Assembly (NCBI GenBank): GCA_003223595.1
Contig: QHVR01000337.1
Coordinates: forward strand, 1-9,879
Length of the DNA: 9,879 nt
DNA from: Acidobacteriota bacterium
GTDB taxonomy: Bacteria > Acidobacteriota > Terriglobia > Terriglobales > Acidobacteriaceae
Direction: 5' to 3'
Shown: positions 1 to 6,686 of the stretch, piece by piece
Position numbering within the stretch: the first letter of the stretch is position 1
How the letters are laid out: each line of letters opens with the position of its first letter
The notes under the pieces: model-generated
What the model saw: only the letters and a program-made list of their open reading frames with translations
Databases searched by the model: none
Told to the model about the DNA's origin: nothing
Position numbers and translations under genes: made by a program

Positions 1-99
1 AAAGTCCACCTATGTTTAGATTGTGCCGTAGAAAAATCGCAATTTACGGTTCATTGTTTTAGGGAGTTGGGCCGGATGGCCTCTCACTGTCGCTCCCCT

Positions 100-140
100 G
101 TCGAGCTTCGCTCGACTGGACAGCCGATGGCGGGCTGTCC
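100..140. repeat. Two adjacent hairpins, REP-like palindromic element
   Basis: Positions 100-116 form a perfect 7-bp stem (GTCGAGC / GCTCGAC) with a TTC loop. One base later, 118-140 form a perfect 8-bp stem (GGACAGCC / GGCTGTCC) with a 7-nt loop. The word GGGCTGTC recurs just downstream, around 149-156, giving a local direct repeat. Two GC-rich palindromes side by side in a non-coding spacer is the usual build of dispersed bacterial REP/BIME-type elements. Only one copy is visible here, so the repeat call rests on architecture, not on copy number. Confidence 0.4.
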
Positions 141-380
141 CTCCGTGGGCTGTCTCTACATGGGAGGATACGGGATAGACCGCGCGTACCCCATATTGCA
201 ACGGAGCTACAGCCCCAACGAAGAAAATCGGACATGTCATACGTGGAGGGAATTGTGACGGTCGGAACTCCGGGATTGCGAGGGAAGAATTAGGGAGGTT
301 CGTCTTCCTCCTCTACTCGTCCACCAGCGATTCGATCTTTAAGAGTCCGCCTCGAAATGCGATCATCTAAACCTGCGACG

Positions 381-385
381 GGAGG
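381..385 (+). promoter_or_regulatory. Ribosome binding site of the NmrA-like gene
   Basis: GGAGG lies 5 bases ahead of the ATG at 391 and fixes that start. Confidence 0.7.
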
Positions 386-390
386 TCCTC

Positions 391-1290
391 ATGATCGTAG
401 TTCTCGGAGCCAGTGGTAATACCGGAGAAGTAGTCGCCAGCAATCATCTCGCGCGCGGGCAGAAAGTGCGTGTCGTCGCCAGACGCGCAGAACACCTGCA
501 GTCTCTCGCTCAGCGGGGTGCCGAGGTTTTCACGGCGGACGCAACCGACGCCACCGCTCTCACTAATGCTTTCCGTGGCGCTGAAGCCGCGTACGTCATG
601 ATTCCCCCAAATGTCACCACTGACGATGTGCTCGGATTTCAGGATCAAGTCAGCGAAGCCATCACCGCGGCCGTGCGCAATTCGGGCATTAAGCACGTGG
701 TCGCGCTGAGCAGCATGGGTGCCGACAAACCCTCCGGCACCGGTCCTGTCCTCGGCCTACATAAGCTCGAGCAAAAGCTGAACGCCGTCAATGGCATCAA
801 CGTACTTTTTCTCCGCGCCGCATATTTTATGGAGAACACTCTTTCACAAGCCGGCGTGATTCGCGCCATGGGTAGCGTCGTCGGCCCGCTGGCTCCCACG
901 CTGAGAATCCCGATGATCGCCACGCGTGATATTGGCACCGCTGCGGCAGAGGCTCTGTCGCGCCGTGACTTTCAGGGCAAGCAGACTCGGGAACTGCTGG
1001 GTCAGCGCGATCTGGACTACACCGAAGCCACGAAGATCATCGGCAATGCGATCGGCAAGCCGTCGCTGGGATACGTCCAGGCTGCCGACGAACAGCTGCG
1101 TCCTGCCCTGCAGCAGATGGGCATGTCCCGCAACTTCGTAGACCTCCTGCTGGAGATGGCCACGTCCTTGAACTCGGGATACATGAAAGCGCTGGAAGCC
1201 CGCACGCCCGAGAACACAACCCCGACCTCGTACGAGACGTTCGTAACCGAGGAGTTCCTCCCCGCATACCGTCAGCCCCTGTCAGCGTAA
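391..1290 (+). CDS. NmrA-type NAD(P)-binding protein (atypical SDR)
   Basis: A 299-residue Rossmann-fold protein of the NmrA/atypical short-chain dehydrogenase group. The nucleotide-binding loop is at residues 5-12 (LGASGNTG, pattern GxxGxxG). Arg31-Arg32 after the second strand suggest NADP(H) rather than NAD(H). The VALSSMGA stretch (residues 104-111) matches strand 5 of the family. His124-Lys125 sits where classical SDRs have Tyr-xxx-Lys, so the standard catalytic Tyr is absent, as in many NmrA-like redox sensors. LRAAYFMEN (141-149) is the usual LRP-xFxEN region, and length fits the family. The start is supported by GGAGG 5 bases upstream. It stands alone, with 360 bp to the next gene. 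The substrate cannot be read from sequence; it may be a quinone/flavin-type reductase or an NADPH sensor. The family call is firm, the function is not. Confidence 0.9.
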   Translation: MIVVLGASGNTGEVVASNHLARGQKVRVVARRAEHLQSLAQRGAEVFTADATDATALTNAFRGAEAAYVMIPPNVTTDDVLGFQDQVSEAITAAVRNSGIKHVVALSSMGADKPSGTGPVLGLHKLEQKLNAVNGINVLFLRAAYFMENTLSQAGVIRAMGSVVGPLAPTLRIPMIATRDIGTAAAEALSRRDFQGKQTRELLGQRDLDYTEATKIIGNAIGKPSLGYVQAADEQLRPALQQMGMSRNFVDLLLEMATSLNSGYMKALEARTPENTTPTSYETFVTEEFLPAYRQPLSA

Positions 1291-1652
1291 GCTGCGTCTG
1301 AAAATGCGGGGACACACGGGACGTTGATCTTTGTTGAGCAAAGCAAGTAAGTAACCGCATTGCTCCAGTCCAGCTGCGCTCCCGCGATCCTTTGGACCCA
1401 AGTCTCAGAACTGGAGACTTGCCTGCCTGCCGTTTTCGAACATTCATCCTCATGCGGATAAAGAGCGATGACGCTTGATCCAAGCTAGAAACGCTCTCGG
1501 CAACTGTGCGGCTTGCGCTACATAGTGTGATCAAGGTCAGCTTGAATCAACGCTCGGGTTGAAGGCAAAGCTTCTCTGACGGCGTTACACGTTATTTATC
1601 AATACTCCGGCTTCTCGGGCTATAATGCGGCCTCCCCCGAGAAGGCCAAGTC
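1291..1652. other. Long regulatory spacer ahead of the TPR regulator
   Basis: No gene is visible. The spacer contains a perfect 8-bp hairpin (1399-1421), a 5-bp hairpin GCTTG-ATC-CAAGC (1473-1485), an imperfect dyad (1528-1549) and a TATAAT box (1621-1626). The 1399-1421 hairpin has no following T-run, so it does not look like a standard intrinsic terminator for the upstream gene. Confidence 0.5.
1596..1626 (+). promoter_or_regulatory. Candidate sigma-70-type promoter of the TPR regulator
   Basis: TATAAT at 1621-1626 is a perfect -10 hexamer. The best -35 is TTATCA at 1596-1601, 4 of 6 matches with a long 19-bp spacer. Transcription would begin near 1633, giving a 20-40 nt leader before either candidate TTG start. 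Confidence 0.4.
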
Positions 1653-3524
1653 TTGCGTCGGAGTCTCCTTTTGGCAACACAACCGAAGGACCGAGAGGTG
1701 CTCTCATTCGGTGAGTACGAGCTCGACTGCCTGACAGCGGAGCTTCGCCGGAACGGCTCCGTCTTAAAGCTCCAACCACAACCTGCGAAACTCCTGGGGG
1801 TTTTGCTCGGCCGTGCAGGGGAGGTGGTCACACGGCAGGAGCTGGCTGACCAAGTATGGGGTTCCGAAACCTATGTGGATTTCGAGCACGGCCTTAACTC
1901 CGCCATCCGGCAGATTCGGATTGTGCTCCAAGACCCCGCTGAGCACCCGCGCTATCTCGAAACCGTACCCAAGCGTGGTTACCGTTTTATCGCCCCTGTC
2001 GGCGATAGGCCAGCGCATAGCCAAGCATCGCCAGTTGCGGAGGGGGTGTTCTCATCGCGCAAGAGGATTCCTGTTTATGTCGCTGCTTCAACACTGGTAG
2101 TTGTTCTAGTTGTGATCGCAACGCTGAGTTCAGGCAGGCGCTGGTTCGGAGTCGCAAAGCATGAGCGAATTCGCTCCTTGGCGGTCTTGCCTTTGCACAA
2201 TCTCTCCGGCGACCCTCAGCAGGAGTATTTTAGCGACGGGATGACCGACGAACTGATCACGGATCTCGCCAAGGTCTCCGGCCTGAGGGTCACTTCACAC
2301 ACTTCCGTAGAGCGGTATAAGGAATTAAAGCGCCCCTTGCCCGAAATCGGGCGAGAACTCGGCGTTGATGCCATTGTCGAAGGCTCGATCATGCGCTCCA
2401 CGGACCGCGTCCGCATTACCGCGCAATTGATCGACGCGCATTCCGATCAGCACGTCTGGGCCGAGAGTTATGAAAGAGATGCTCGCGATGTTCTCGGGTT
2501 ACAAGGAGAGGTCGCGCAAGAAATTGCCAGCCGGATTGGGATCAAACTGACCGCCGGCGAGCAGACGAGTCTTGCTGGAAAGCGTGAAGTAGATCCTGCC
2601 GCGCACGAAAGTTATCTGAAAGGCTCCTTCTACTTTAACCGGCTGAACTGCGGCGATTTTGAAACTGCCCTGAAGTACTATCAGGAAGCAGTCGCAAAGG
2701 ATCCGACTTTTGCTCCGGCATACTCCGGCATCTCCGAGACATACTTCTACCTGGCCGATTGGCGCTGCTGGCCACAGGCAACATTTGCGAAGGTTGAGCC
2801 TGCGGCGCTGAAAGCCGTCGAACTCGATCCCAATTACGGTGAGGCGCATGCCTCAGTCGCGGAGCTTGCTTTTTCCCACTACTGGAACTGGGCCCAGGCT
2901 GGGGAGGAATTTAGTAAAGCCTTGCAGCTGGATCCGAACAATGCCGGTATTCTTTCCTCCTATGCAATCTACCTCATCTCGACAGGAAGGCAAGAGGCAG
3001 CTCTTAGTGAAATGCTGAAAGCACTACAACGTGACCCGGTGTCCGAAAATACCAGGCTGACGTATATCTATGTACTCTACCTGGCGCACGAGTACGATTC
3101 TGCCCTTGCGCAAGCGAAAGAGGCTCTGGATATGTTCCCTGACTCGCTTGCTGTCTATTATTGGGTCGCACAGTGTTACGAAAAGAAGAAGATGCCGGAC
3201 GCGGCGATTGCAGCGTATTTGAAGTCCATGGCCCACCTGCCGGCAGAAGTGAAAAGCCGGCGCATCGCGTACCAGAAGCACGGATTGCCCGGATATTGGC
3301 ACGCTGACCGGCAATTTCGGCAAAGATCCAACCGGGAAAACGACCCAGTAGTGGAGGCCATGTACTTCGCGCACATGGGAGACAAAAATAGGTCGCTCGA
3401 ACAGTTGAATCTAGCGTATCAGCAACACTGTGACGGAATGCAGTTCCTGAATATAGAACCGGTTTACGATGACCTGCGTGACGATCCTCGTTTTAAAGAG
3501 ATCCTGTCCAAACTTCGGTTATAG
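1653..3524 (+). CDS. Membrane-anchored winged-helix / TolB-like / TPR one-component regulator
   Basis: A 623-residue protein with a CadC-like plan. Residues about 19-115 are an OmpR/PhoB-type winged helix (FGEYELD start, DFEHGLNSAIRQIR recognition region, RGYRFIAP wing). Residues about 140-160 form one membrane helix. Residues about 174-300 match the TolB-N/FlgO-like domain that often follows this helix (LAVLPLHNLSGDPQQEYFSDG, then VDAIVEGSI and HVWAESYER). From about 316 to 530 are TPR-like repeats, ending in the typical VYDDLRDDPRFKEIL tail. The DNA-binding head should be cytoplasmic and the TolB/TPR part periplasmic, so it probably senses an envelope signal and binds DNA directly. The start is uncertain: TTG 1653 gives the longest form, while TTG 1671 has GGAG at 1660-1663 seven bases upstream and may be the real one; both leave the domains intact. 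Targets are unknown; self-regulation is possible given the dyads upstream. Confidence 0.9.
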   Translation: MRRSLLLATQPKDREVLSFGEYELDCLTAELRRNGSVLKLQPQPAKLLGVLLGRAGEVVTRQELADQVWGSETYVDFEHGLNSAIRQIRIVLQDPAEHPRYLETVPKRGYRFIAPVGDRPAHSQASPVAEGVFSSRKRIPVYVAASTLVVVLVVIATLSSGRRWFGVAKHERIRSLAVLPLHNLSGDPQQEYFSDGMTDELITDLAKVSGLRVTSHTSVERYKELKRPLPEIGRELGVDAIVEGSIMRSTDRVRITAQLIDAHSDQHVWAESYERDARDVLGLQGEVAQEIASRIGIKLTAGEQTSLAGKREVDPAAHESYLKGSFYFNRLNCGDFETALKYYQEAVAKDPTFAPAYSGISETYFYLADWRCWPQATFAKVEPAALKAVELDPNYGEAHASVAELAFSHYWNWAQAGEEFSKALQLDPNNAGILSSYAIYLISTGRQEAALSEMLKALQRDPVSENTRLTYIYVLYLAHEYDSALAQAKEALDMFPDSLAVYYWVAQCYEKKKMPDAAIAAYLKSMAHLPAEVKSRRIAYQKHGLPGYWHADRQFRQRSNRENDPVVEAMYFAHMGDKNRSLEQLNLAYQQHCDGMQFLNIEPVYDDLRDDPRFKEILSKLRL

Positions 3525-3624
3525 CCGAACTTGTATGTTCCCAGAAACTTCATTGAGTCTCGCCCGATCGGGGATCTAAATTTCTATTGATCACCCGCCG
3601 CCGAGTGCCATAGTACACGCACGA

Positions 3625-3643
3625 AGAACGGGGAGCCCGTTCT
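3625..3643. repeat. Strong hairpin between convergent genes
   Basis: AGAACGGG and CCCGTTCT form a perfect 8-bp stem with a GAG loop. It lies about 100 bp past the TPR-regulator stop and the same distance past the stop of the opposing membrane-protein gene. Neither strand has a T-run directly after the stem, so it is not a textbook intrinsic terminator. It may be a factor-assisted or bidirectional transcript end. A 10-bp palindrome CCCGATCGGG lies at 3563-3572. Confidence 0.4.
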
Positions 3644-3743
3644 CGAACTCTGGCAAATCAAGCGAATCATTGAAAGCCATGCTACGAGGATGTGTCCCAA
3701 TCCCGTCCCGCGTAAAACTCCAGCCGCTGTTCGGAGGGTGGCG

Positions 3744-4013
3744 CTACTGTATCGCGTTCAACTTCTGGTAAAACCACATCGCCGCGAGCACCATCAGAAA
3801 TACCCCGGACCCGATGCTGAGCACGCGCATCGGGATGGTAAGGCGGTTGACCTTGGTCAACAGTTCTGTCTGCTCTGCGTGCATGTGCGAACTCGCGTCA
3901 TCCAGAAACAACTGGTCATCCCTGTGCATCAAGAGTGTGCTCTTGTAGATCAAGAGGACGATCAGACCAATAGCGAAAACTCCAAAGATAACTGCCACGA
4001 TCGTCAGCACCAT
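3744..4013 (-). CDS. Small two-TM membrane protein, unknown function
   Basis: An 89-residue protein. Residues about 2-23 (IVAVIFGVFAIGLIVLLIY) and about 62-82 (VLSIGSGVFLMVLAAMWFY) are clear membrane helices, joined by a charged roughly 38-residue loop with three His (30, 43, 45) and several Asp. No conserved family is recognised. The start at 4013 is chosen because GGAGGT (complement of 4019-4024) sits 5 bases ahead of it. The longer form from 4052 would add 13 residues but has no ribosome binding site. It lies downstream of the SYLF-domain gene on the same strand, but with 226 bp between them cotranscription is unclear. Gene reality is well supported by the binding site and the hydrophobic pattern; function is unknown. 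Confidence 0.7.
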   Translation of the reverse strand: MVLTIVAVIFGVFAIGLIVLLIYKSTLLMHRDDQLFLDDASSHMHAEQTELLTKVNRLTIPMRVLSIGSGVFLMVLAAMWFYQKLNAIQ

Positions 4014-4239
4014 AATCCACCTCCGCAGATTCCTACTAGGAGGATCCCACATTCGAGCACACGGAACTGATCAATATTGGTCATACCGGCCGACTGCGGG
4101 GAGCGGGCGACGTCACAATTGATGGTTGAGGTTTCGTGTGATATGCGCGACGGTGAGTCTTTTTAGCGGGTTGTGCTGACCGGAGCCAATTCAGGTTCCG
4201 GCCAGCCAAGCGTTGCGGTCGTTAGGCCTTGACCAACAA

Positions 4240-4956
4240 CTATTTCTTGTCGTTTTTTACTTCAGCAATTTTTGCCTGCTGGCCTGCCTGTGACACAGCT
4301 TTCAGGAACGCATCTGCGCTGTGCGGAGTCGTCGCCTTCCCCGAAAGAATATTGCGGAACATCATGTGCTTGCCGTAAATGGCGTGAGTGGAATCGTTAT
4401 CCTGCTCCACCACTGCACCTTCGAGCGTCAGGCCGGCGAACACGCCCTTTGAGCGCGAATAAGTCAGGACTTCAGTGTTCATCTTCCAGTCTGTCCCTGC
4501 GGACGCATGACGTCCGACTGGGCCTGCCGCAACCGACCCTTCCCCTGTGAGTTCAAATTTGCTGGATAGCAAATGCTGGAACCCCTGATCGTTCATGACC
4601 AGCATGACGAGGTCGACGCCTTCGAGGCCGATCTGAAATCCCGCACTCCCGCCGCCAATCGAGACGAACGCCGGTGCGCTCCAGCCTTCGGCAGTACGGC
4701 AGGTAGCAACGCCGCGTCCGTGCTTTCCGCCGAAAATGAATCCGCCTTTGATCATGTTCGGCACCACCATGATGCATTTGGCATTGCTCAAAACCTCTTC
4801 CGGTATTCCCTTGTCCGGAGTTGCCATAATGGCGTGCAACACGTCGACGGAGGAATCCAGCCGTGCGACGGAGTCCTGCCGGGCAGAGCCTGCCCATGCA
4901 CACGTTCCAACCATTCCCACAGCGCTCATCAACAGCATCGAGATTACTTTCTTCAT
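4240..4956 (-). CDS. Secreted SYLF-domain (Ysc84-like) lipid-binding protein
   Basis: A 238-residue protein. Residues 1-22 are a signal peptide (basic MKK start, hydrophobic core, cleavage after AWA). The rest matches the bacterial Ysc84/SYLF family: VLSNAKCIMVVPNMIKGGFI (55-74), the Gly-rich GGKHGRGVATCR (77-87), W92-SAPAFVSIGGGSAGFQIG (to 110), DLVMLVMN (115-122) and a C-terminal GVFAGLTLEGAV (171-182). SYLF domains bind phosphoinositides in eukaryotes; bacterial members are envelope or periplasmic proteins, with a lipid-binding or stress role inferred rather than shown. An AAAGGA ribosome binding site lies 8 bases upstream of the ATG. The next gene diverges at 5264, so the 307-bp spacer between them should hold both promoters. 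Length is normal for the family. Confidence 0.92.
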   Translation of the reverse strand: MKKVISMLLMSAVGMVGTCAWAGSARQDSVARLDSSVDVLHAIMATPDKGIPEEVLSNAKCIMVVPNMIKGGFIFGGKHGRGVATCRTAEGWSAPAFVSIGGGSAGFQIGLEGVDLVMLVMNDQGFQHLLSSKFELTGEGSVAAGPVGRHASAGTDWKMNTEVLTYSRSKGVFAGLTLEGAVVEQDNDSTHAIYGKHMMFRNILSGKATTPHSADAFLKAVSQAGQQAKIAEVKNDKK

Positions 4957-5263
4957 GAATGTTTTCCTTTGGGTTCTACGGAACTAAGAGGAGAAAACTT
5001 CAGATATGCTGACTTAGCTCAGAGGACCTGAAAGAGAGAGAGGAAGTGCTCATCTCAAGAACCATAATGAGCGCAAGATGAACGAATAGCTGGTCTGAAT
5101 TGCTCAGTTCTAAAACCAGGCAGATCCCCCTCTCGACTATCGTTTGATCGCCGCAGAAGGGCGCAAAGTGAGCAATCCTGCACAGAATCGCAACCCATGC
5201 TCTGTCATTGTTTAAGGGTCGGAGATTCGCGCAATCAGCCGAGAGCCCGGCAAAGGTGAATTT
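4957..5263. other. Divergent spacer between SYLF gene and zinc-ribbon pair
   Basis: This holds the ribosome binding sites of both flanking genes (AAAGGA for the minus gene, AAAGGTG at 5252-5258 for the plus gene). No confident promoter hexamer pair or dyad stands out. A long antisense frame crosses it but also runs through the zinc-ribbon gene and shows no family signal. Confidence 0.45.
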
Positions 5264-5485
5264 ATGGAACCCTATCATCCGTCTCTGCGTCGGCGGCTCG
5301 CATCCACATGGCAATCCCTTAAAACGCTGCTGGCATTGCTCAGACCGCGGGTTCAGGAAGTTCGAGCACAGAGGATGTGCCCGTTTTGCGGGCTCATTAC
5401 ACCGAAGTCTAAACAAGTTTGTATGGAGTGCGGAAAATCTCTCACCGAGGTTTCTCTTCAGAAGAAAGCTGCCCAGCACGGCTAG
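5264..5485 (+). CDS. Small zinc-ribbon protein (73 aa)
   Basis: A 73-residue protein with a basic, helix-forming N-terminal half (RRRLASTWQSLKTLLALLRPRV) and a C-terminal pair of knuckles, CPFCG (C39, C42) and CMECG (C53, C56), separated by 10 residues. This is a four-Cys metal site of zinc-ribbon/rubredoxin-like type, almost certainly Zn. The basic helix could contact nucleic acid or a membrane surface; that is inference. AAAGGTG at 5252-5258 lies 5 bases before the ATG. A second CxxC protein follows after a 50-bp gap, so the two are probably cotranscribed. No function is known to me. Confidence 0.75.
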   Translation: MEPYHPSLRRRLASTWQSLKTLLALLRPRVQEVRAQRMCPFCGLITPKSKQVCMECGKSLTEVSLQKKAAQHG

Positions 5486-5525
5486 CGGAGAGACACGTTG
5501 GCATCGTGTCGTATCTATTCAGTCG

Positions 5526-5531
5526 AAGGAG
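5526..5531 (+). promoter_or_regulatory. Ribosome binding site deciding the second zinc-ribbon start
   Basis: AAGGAG lies 4 bases before the ATG at 5536. It rules out the longer frame opening at 5419, which overlaps the upstream gene. Confidence 0.7.
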
Positions 5532-5535
5532 TCCG

Positions 5536-5820
5536 ATGAGAAAGCAATATCTTCACCTCTCCGCGTACCTATGTGACACGTGCGCCGGCCCAGTGATCGC
5601 AGGCTCTCTTGCGGTTCGCGAAAATGAAATATCGAAGGAAACCGAGATCCGAGAAGTGGGAGCCATCTGCCTGTCGTGCGGACATCGCCAGAGCACCCCG
5701 ACCGCGCCGGTGCGCGTCCGTCATCTCCCACCGCTGGAGTGGTCCCCTACCGAGACCATCAAGGCTTCTCATCTGACCACCGCTTTCCTAGAAGCCCTCA
5801 ACCGTGCCGACCTTCACTAA
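5536..5820 (+). CDS. Second small CxxC zinc-binding protein (94 aa)
   Basis: A 94-residue protein with two knuckles, CDTC (C13, C16) and CLSCGH (C45, C48), spaced 28 residues apart, giving a single four-Cys metal site. The stretch between them (GSLAVRENEISKETEIREVGAI) looks like an ordered beta/helix insert. A C-terminal tail (about 52-94) is Pro- and Thr-rich then helical. The start is set by AAGGAG 4 bases upstream; the same frame is open further left but overlaps the preceding gene and lacks a binding site. It is probably in one operon with the zinc-ribbon gene ending at 5485. The stop lies 21 bp from the 3' end of the convergent Crp/Fnr gene, so the transcripts may overlap. Function not recognised. 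Confidence 0.75.
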   Translation: MRKQYLHLSAYLCDTCAGPVIAGSLAVRENEISKETEIREVGAICLSCGHRQSTPTAPVRVRHLPPLEWSPTETIKASHLTTAFLEALNRADLH

Positions 5821-5841
5821 CCTTCTTTTTTGGTCTCCACG

Positions 5842-6519
5842 CTAGTCGTGGAGCACGACGTTGAGCAGCGAGCTGTGGACCTGCAAAGCACCTTCGGACC
5901 CGCCAGCATAATGGATGAAGCCCAGCTTTCTGAATCGGTTCATGAAGAAGCTGACTCGCGAACGGGTCGTCCCAACCATCTCAGAGAGTGTTTCCTGGCT
6001 GATTCTTGGAATCACGGTTTCGGGAATTCCTTCCTTGCCAAAATGAGCGAGCAATAGCAGTACGCGAGCCAAGCGTTTCTCGCTGGAGTTGAATAGTTGG
6101 TCAACCAGATCCTCTTCGTAGCGGATATTACGCGCCAGCAAATACGCCACAAACATTTCCGAAAGCGCAGGCTCGCGATGAAGGGCATCCATCATCGTCT
6201 TCTTCTCGACCCGAAGAATCTCGCAATCTGTCATCGCTGCCGCGGAGCCCATCCGTAACAGCTGACCAGCCAGCGATCCTTCTCCAAAAAAGTTTCCCTG
6301 GTTTACGATCGCGATCGTCGCTTCTTTGCCGATCTTCGATACAACCGTGAGCCTCACTTTGCCTTTCTGCACATAGAAGACCGCGTCCGCCTGGTCGCCC
6401 TGTGCAAAGATCGACTGCTTTTTCGCGACCGCCAGGATCTTTCTGCCGTCGCCGATGGTGGCGAGGAAGGTGTCGGGATTAAATCCGCCGTTCTTCTTCA
6501 CTGCTGTGGAAGGGGGCAT
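5842..6519 (-). CDS. Crp/Fnr-family transcriptional regulator
   Basis: From ATG 6519 the protein has 225 residues. In the longer frame beginning at GTG 6552 (add 11 to numbering) a cyclic-nucleotide-binding beta-barrel covers about 30-140. It includes FAQGDQADAVFYVQKGKVRL and the phosphate-cassette region FFGEGSLAGQLLRMGSAAA, with Arg and Ser near the positions that hold cAMP phosphate in Crp. A dimer helix follows, then the winged helix, with HTH ISQETLSEMVGTTRSRVSFFMNRFRKLGFI. The FNR cysteine set is missing (a single Cys), so it is not an Fe-S oxygen sensor. I prefer ATG 6519: TATACT (complement of 6528-6533) is placed for transcription starting at or next to this ATG, and neither start has a ribosome binding site. 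A leaderless mRNA is therefore likely. A 9-bp inverted repeat overlaps its promoter. Family sure, effector unknown. Confidence 0.9.
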   Translation of the reverse strand: MPPSTAVKKNGGFNPDTFLATIGDGRKILAVAKKQSIFAQGDQADAVFYVQKGKVRLTVVSKIGKEATIAIVNQGNFFGEGSLAGQLLRMGSAAAMTDCEILRVEKKTMMDALHREPALSEMFVAYLLARNIRYEEDLVDQLFNSSEKRLARVLLLLAHFGKEGIPETVIPRISQETLSEMVGTTRSRVSFFMNRFRKLGFIHYAGGSEGALQVHSSLLNVVLHD

Positions 6520-6527
6520 GTTCTGCA

Positions 6528-6533
6528 AGTATA
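6528..6533 (-). promoter_or_regulatory. -10 box for a leaderless Crp/Fnr transcript
   Basis: Read on the minus strand the hexamer is TATACT (5 of 6). Eight bases separate it from the ATG at 6519, so transcription would start at or within a base or two of the initiation codon. No good -35 is seen 17 bp upstream, which would fit an activated promoter. Confidence 0.45.
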
Positions 6534-6580
6534 GTCTCGTGACGAACTGCACAGCGGAATAATCGAATCGGCACGAGACT
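6533..6580. promoter_or_regulatory. Long inverted repeat at the Crp/Fnr promoter
   Basis: AGTCTCGTG (6533-6541) is matched by CACGAGACT (6572-6580), a perfect 9-bp inverted repeat. After one mismatch the next three base pairs also match, giving 12 of 13. Arm centres are 39 bp apart, near four helical turns. The left arm abuts the -10 box of the Crp/Fnr gene. It could be a two-site operator for looping, or a stem-loop if transcribed toward the 6687 gene. It does not resemble the classic TGTGA-N6-TCACA Crp site. Confidence 0.45.
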
Positions 6581-6612
6581 CGGAAATCCGTGCAGAACGC
6601 GGCTTCTGGGCC

Positions 6613-6648
6613 AAGTGGTCTGTTTTGAGCAGTTTTTGCTCTCCACTT
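6613..6648 (+). promoter_or_regulatory. Nested stem-loop upstream of the unknown gene pair
   Basis: AAGTGG (6613-6618) pairs with CCACTT (6643-6648). Inside it GAGCA (6627-6631) pairs with TGCTC (6637-6641) around a short T-rich loop. It lies about 40 bp before the ATG at 6687 and could shape a leader RNA or serve as a protein site. Stem lengths are modest. Confidence 0.25.
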
Positions 6649-6686
6649 AGTCCACCATTGTTACAGCTGAGAGGACACCATCACTG

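Larger units (their letters stand above)
1..390. other. Intergenic region without a convincing gene
   Basis: No reading frame here looks like a gene. One frame is open from the first base to about 258, but it runs through a palindromic element, has no ribosome binding site at its ATG, and its translation has no recognisable domain. The part at 100-140 is a double hairpin described separately. The last ten bases carry the ribosome binding site of the next gene. No promoter hexamer pair is obvious upstream of 391. Confidence 0.5.

Noticed and set aside
1..258. Frame open from the window start to 258, and an antisense frame at 16-240
   Set aside because: Both cross the double hairpin at 100-140, have no ribosome binding site and no domain-like pattern; they look like by-products of the palindromic element.
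1399..1421. 8-bp hairpin CAAGTCTC/GAGACTTG as a terminator for the NmrA-like gene
   Set aside because: It is over 100 bp past the stop and is not followed by a T-run; kept only as a dyad in the spacer.
926..1534. Overlapping frames inside and just after the NmrA-like gene, including one of 165 residues on the minus strand
   Set aside because: They are shadows of a clear Rossmann-fold gene; translations are Arg/Ser-rich and show no family.
3846..3861. Perfect dyad GTTGACC-TT-GGTCAAC
   Set aside because: It lies inside the two-TM coding sequence; TGGTCA-type hexamers elsewhere in the window (4078, 4230) are no more frequent than chance, so no regulon is claimed.
3690..4070. 126-residue plus-strand frame opposite the two-TM gene
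   Set aside because: Low-complexity His/Gln/Arg translation without a binding site; the minus-strand frame has a strong GGAGGT and clear membrane helices.
5000..5479. 159-residue minus-strand frame overlapping the first zinc-ribbon gene
   Set aside because: It is antisense to a gene with a good binding site and a four-Cys motif, and its translation has no recognisable domain.
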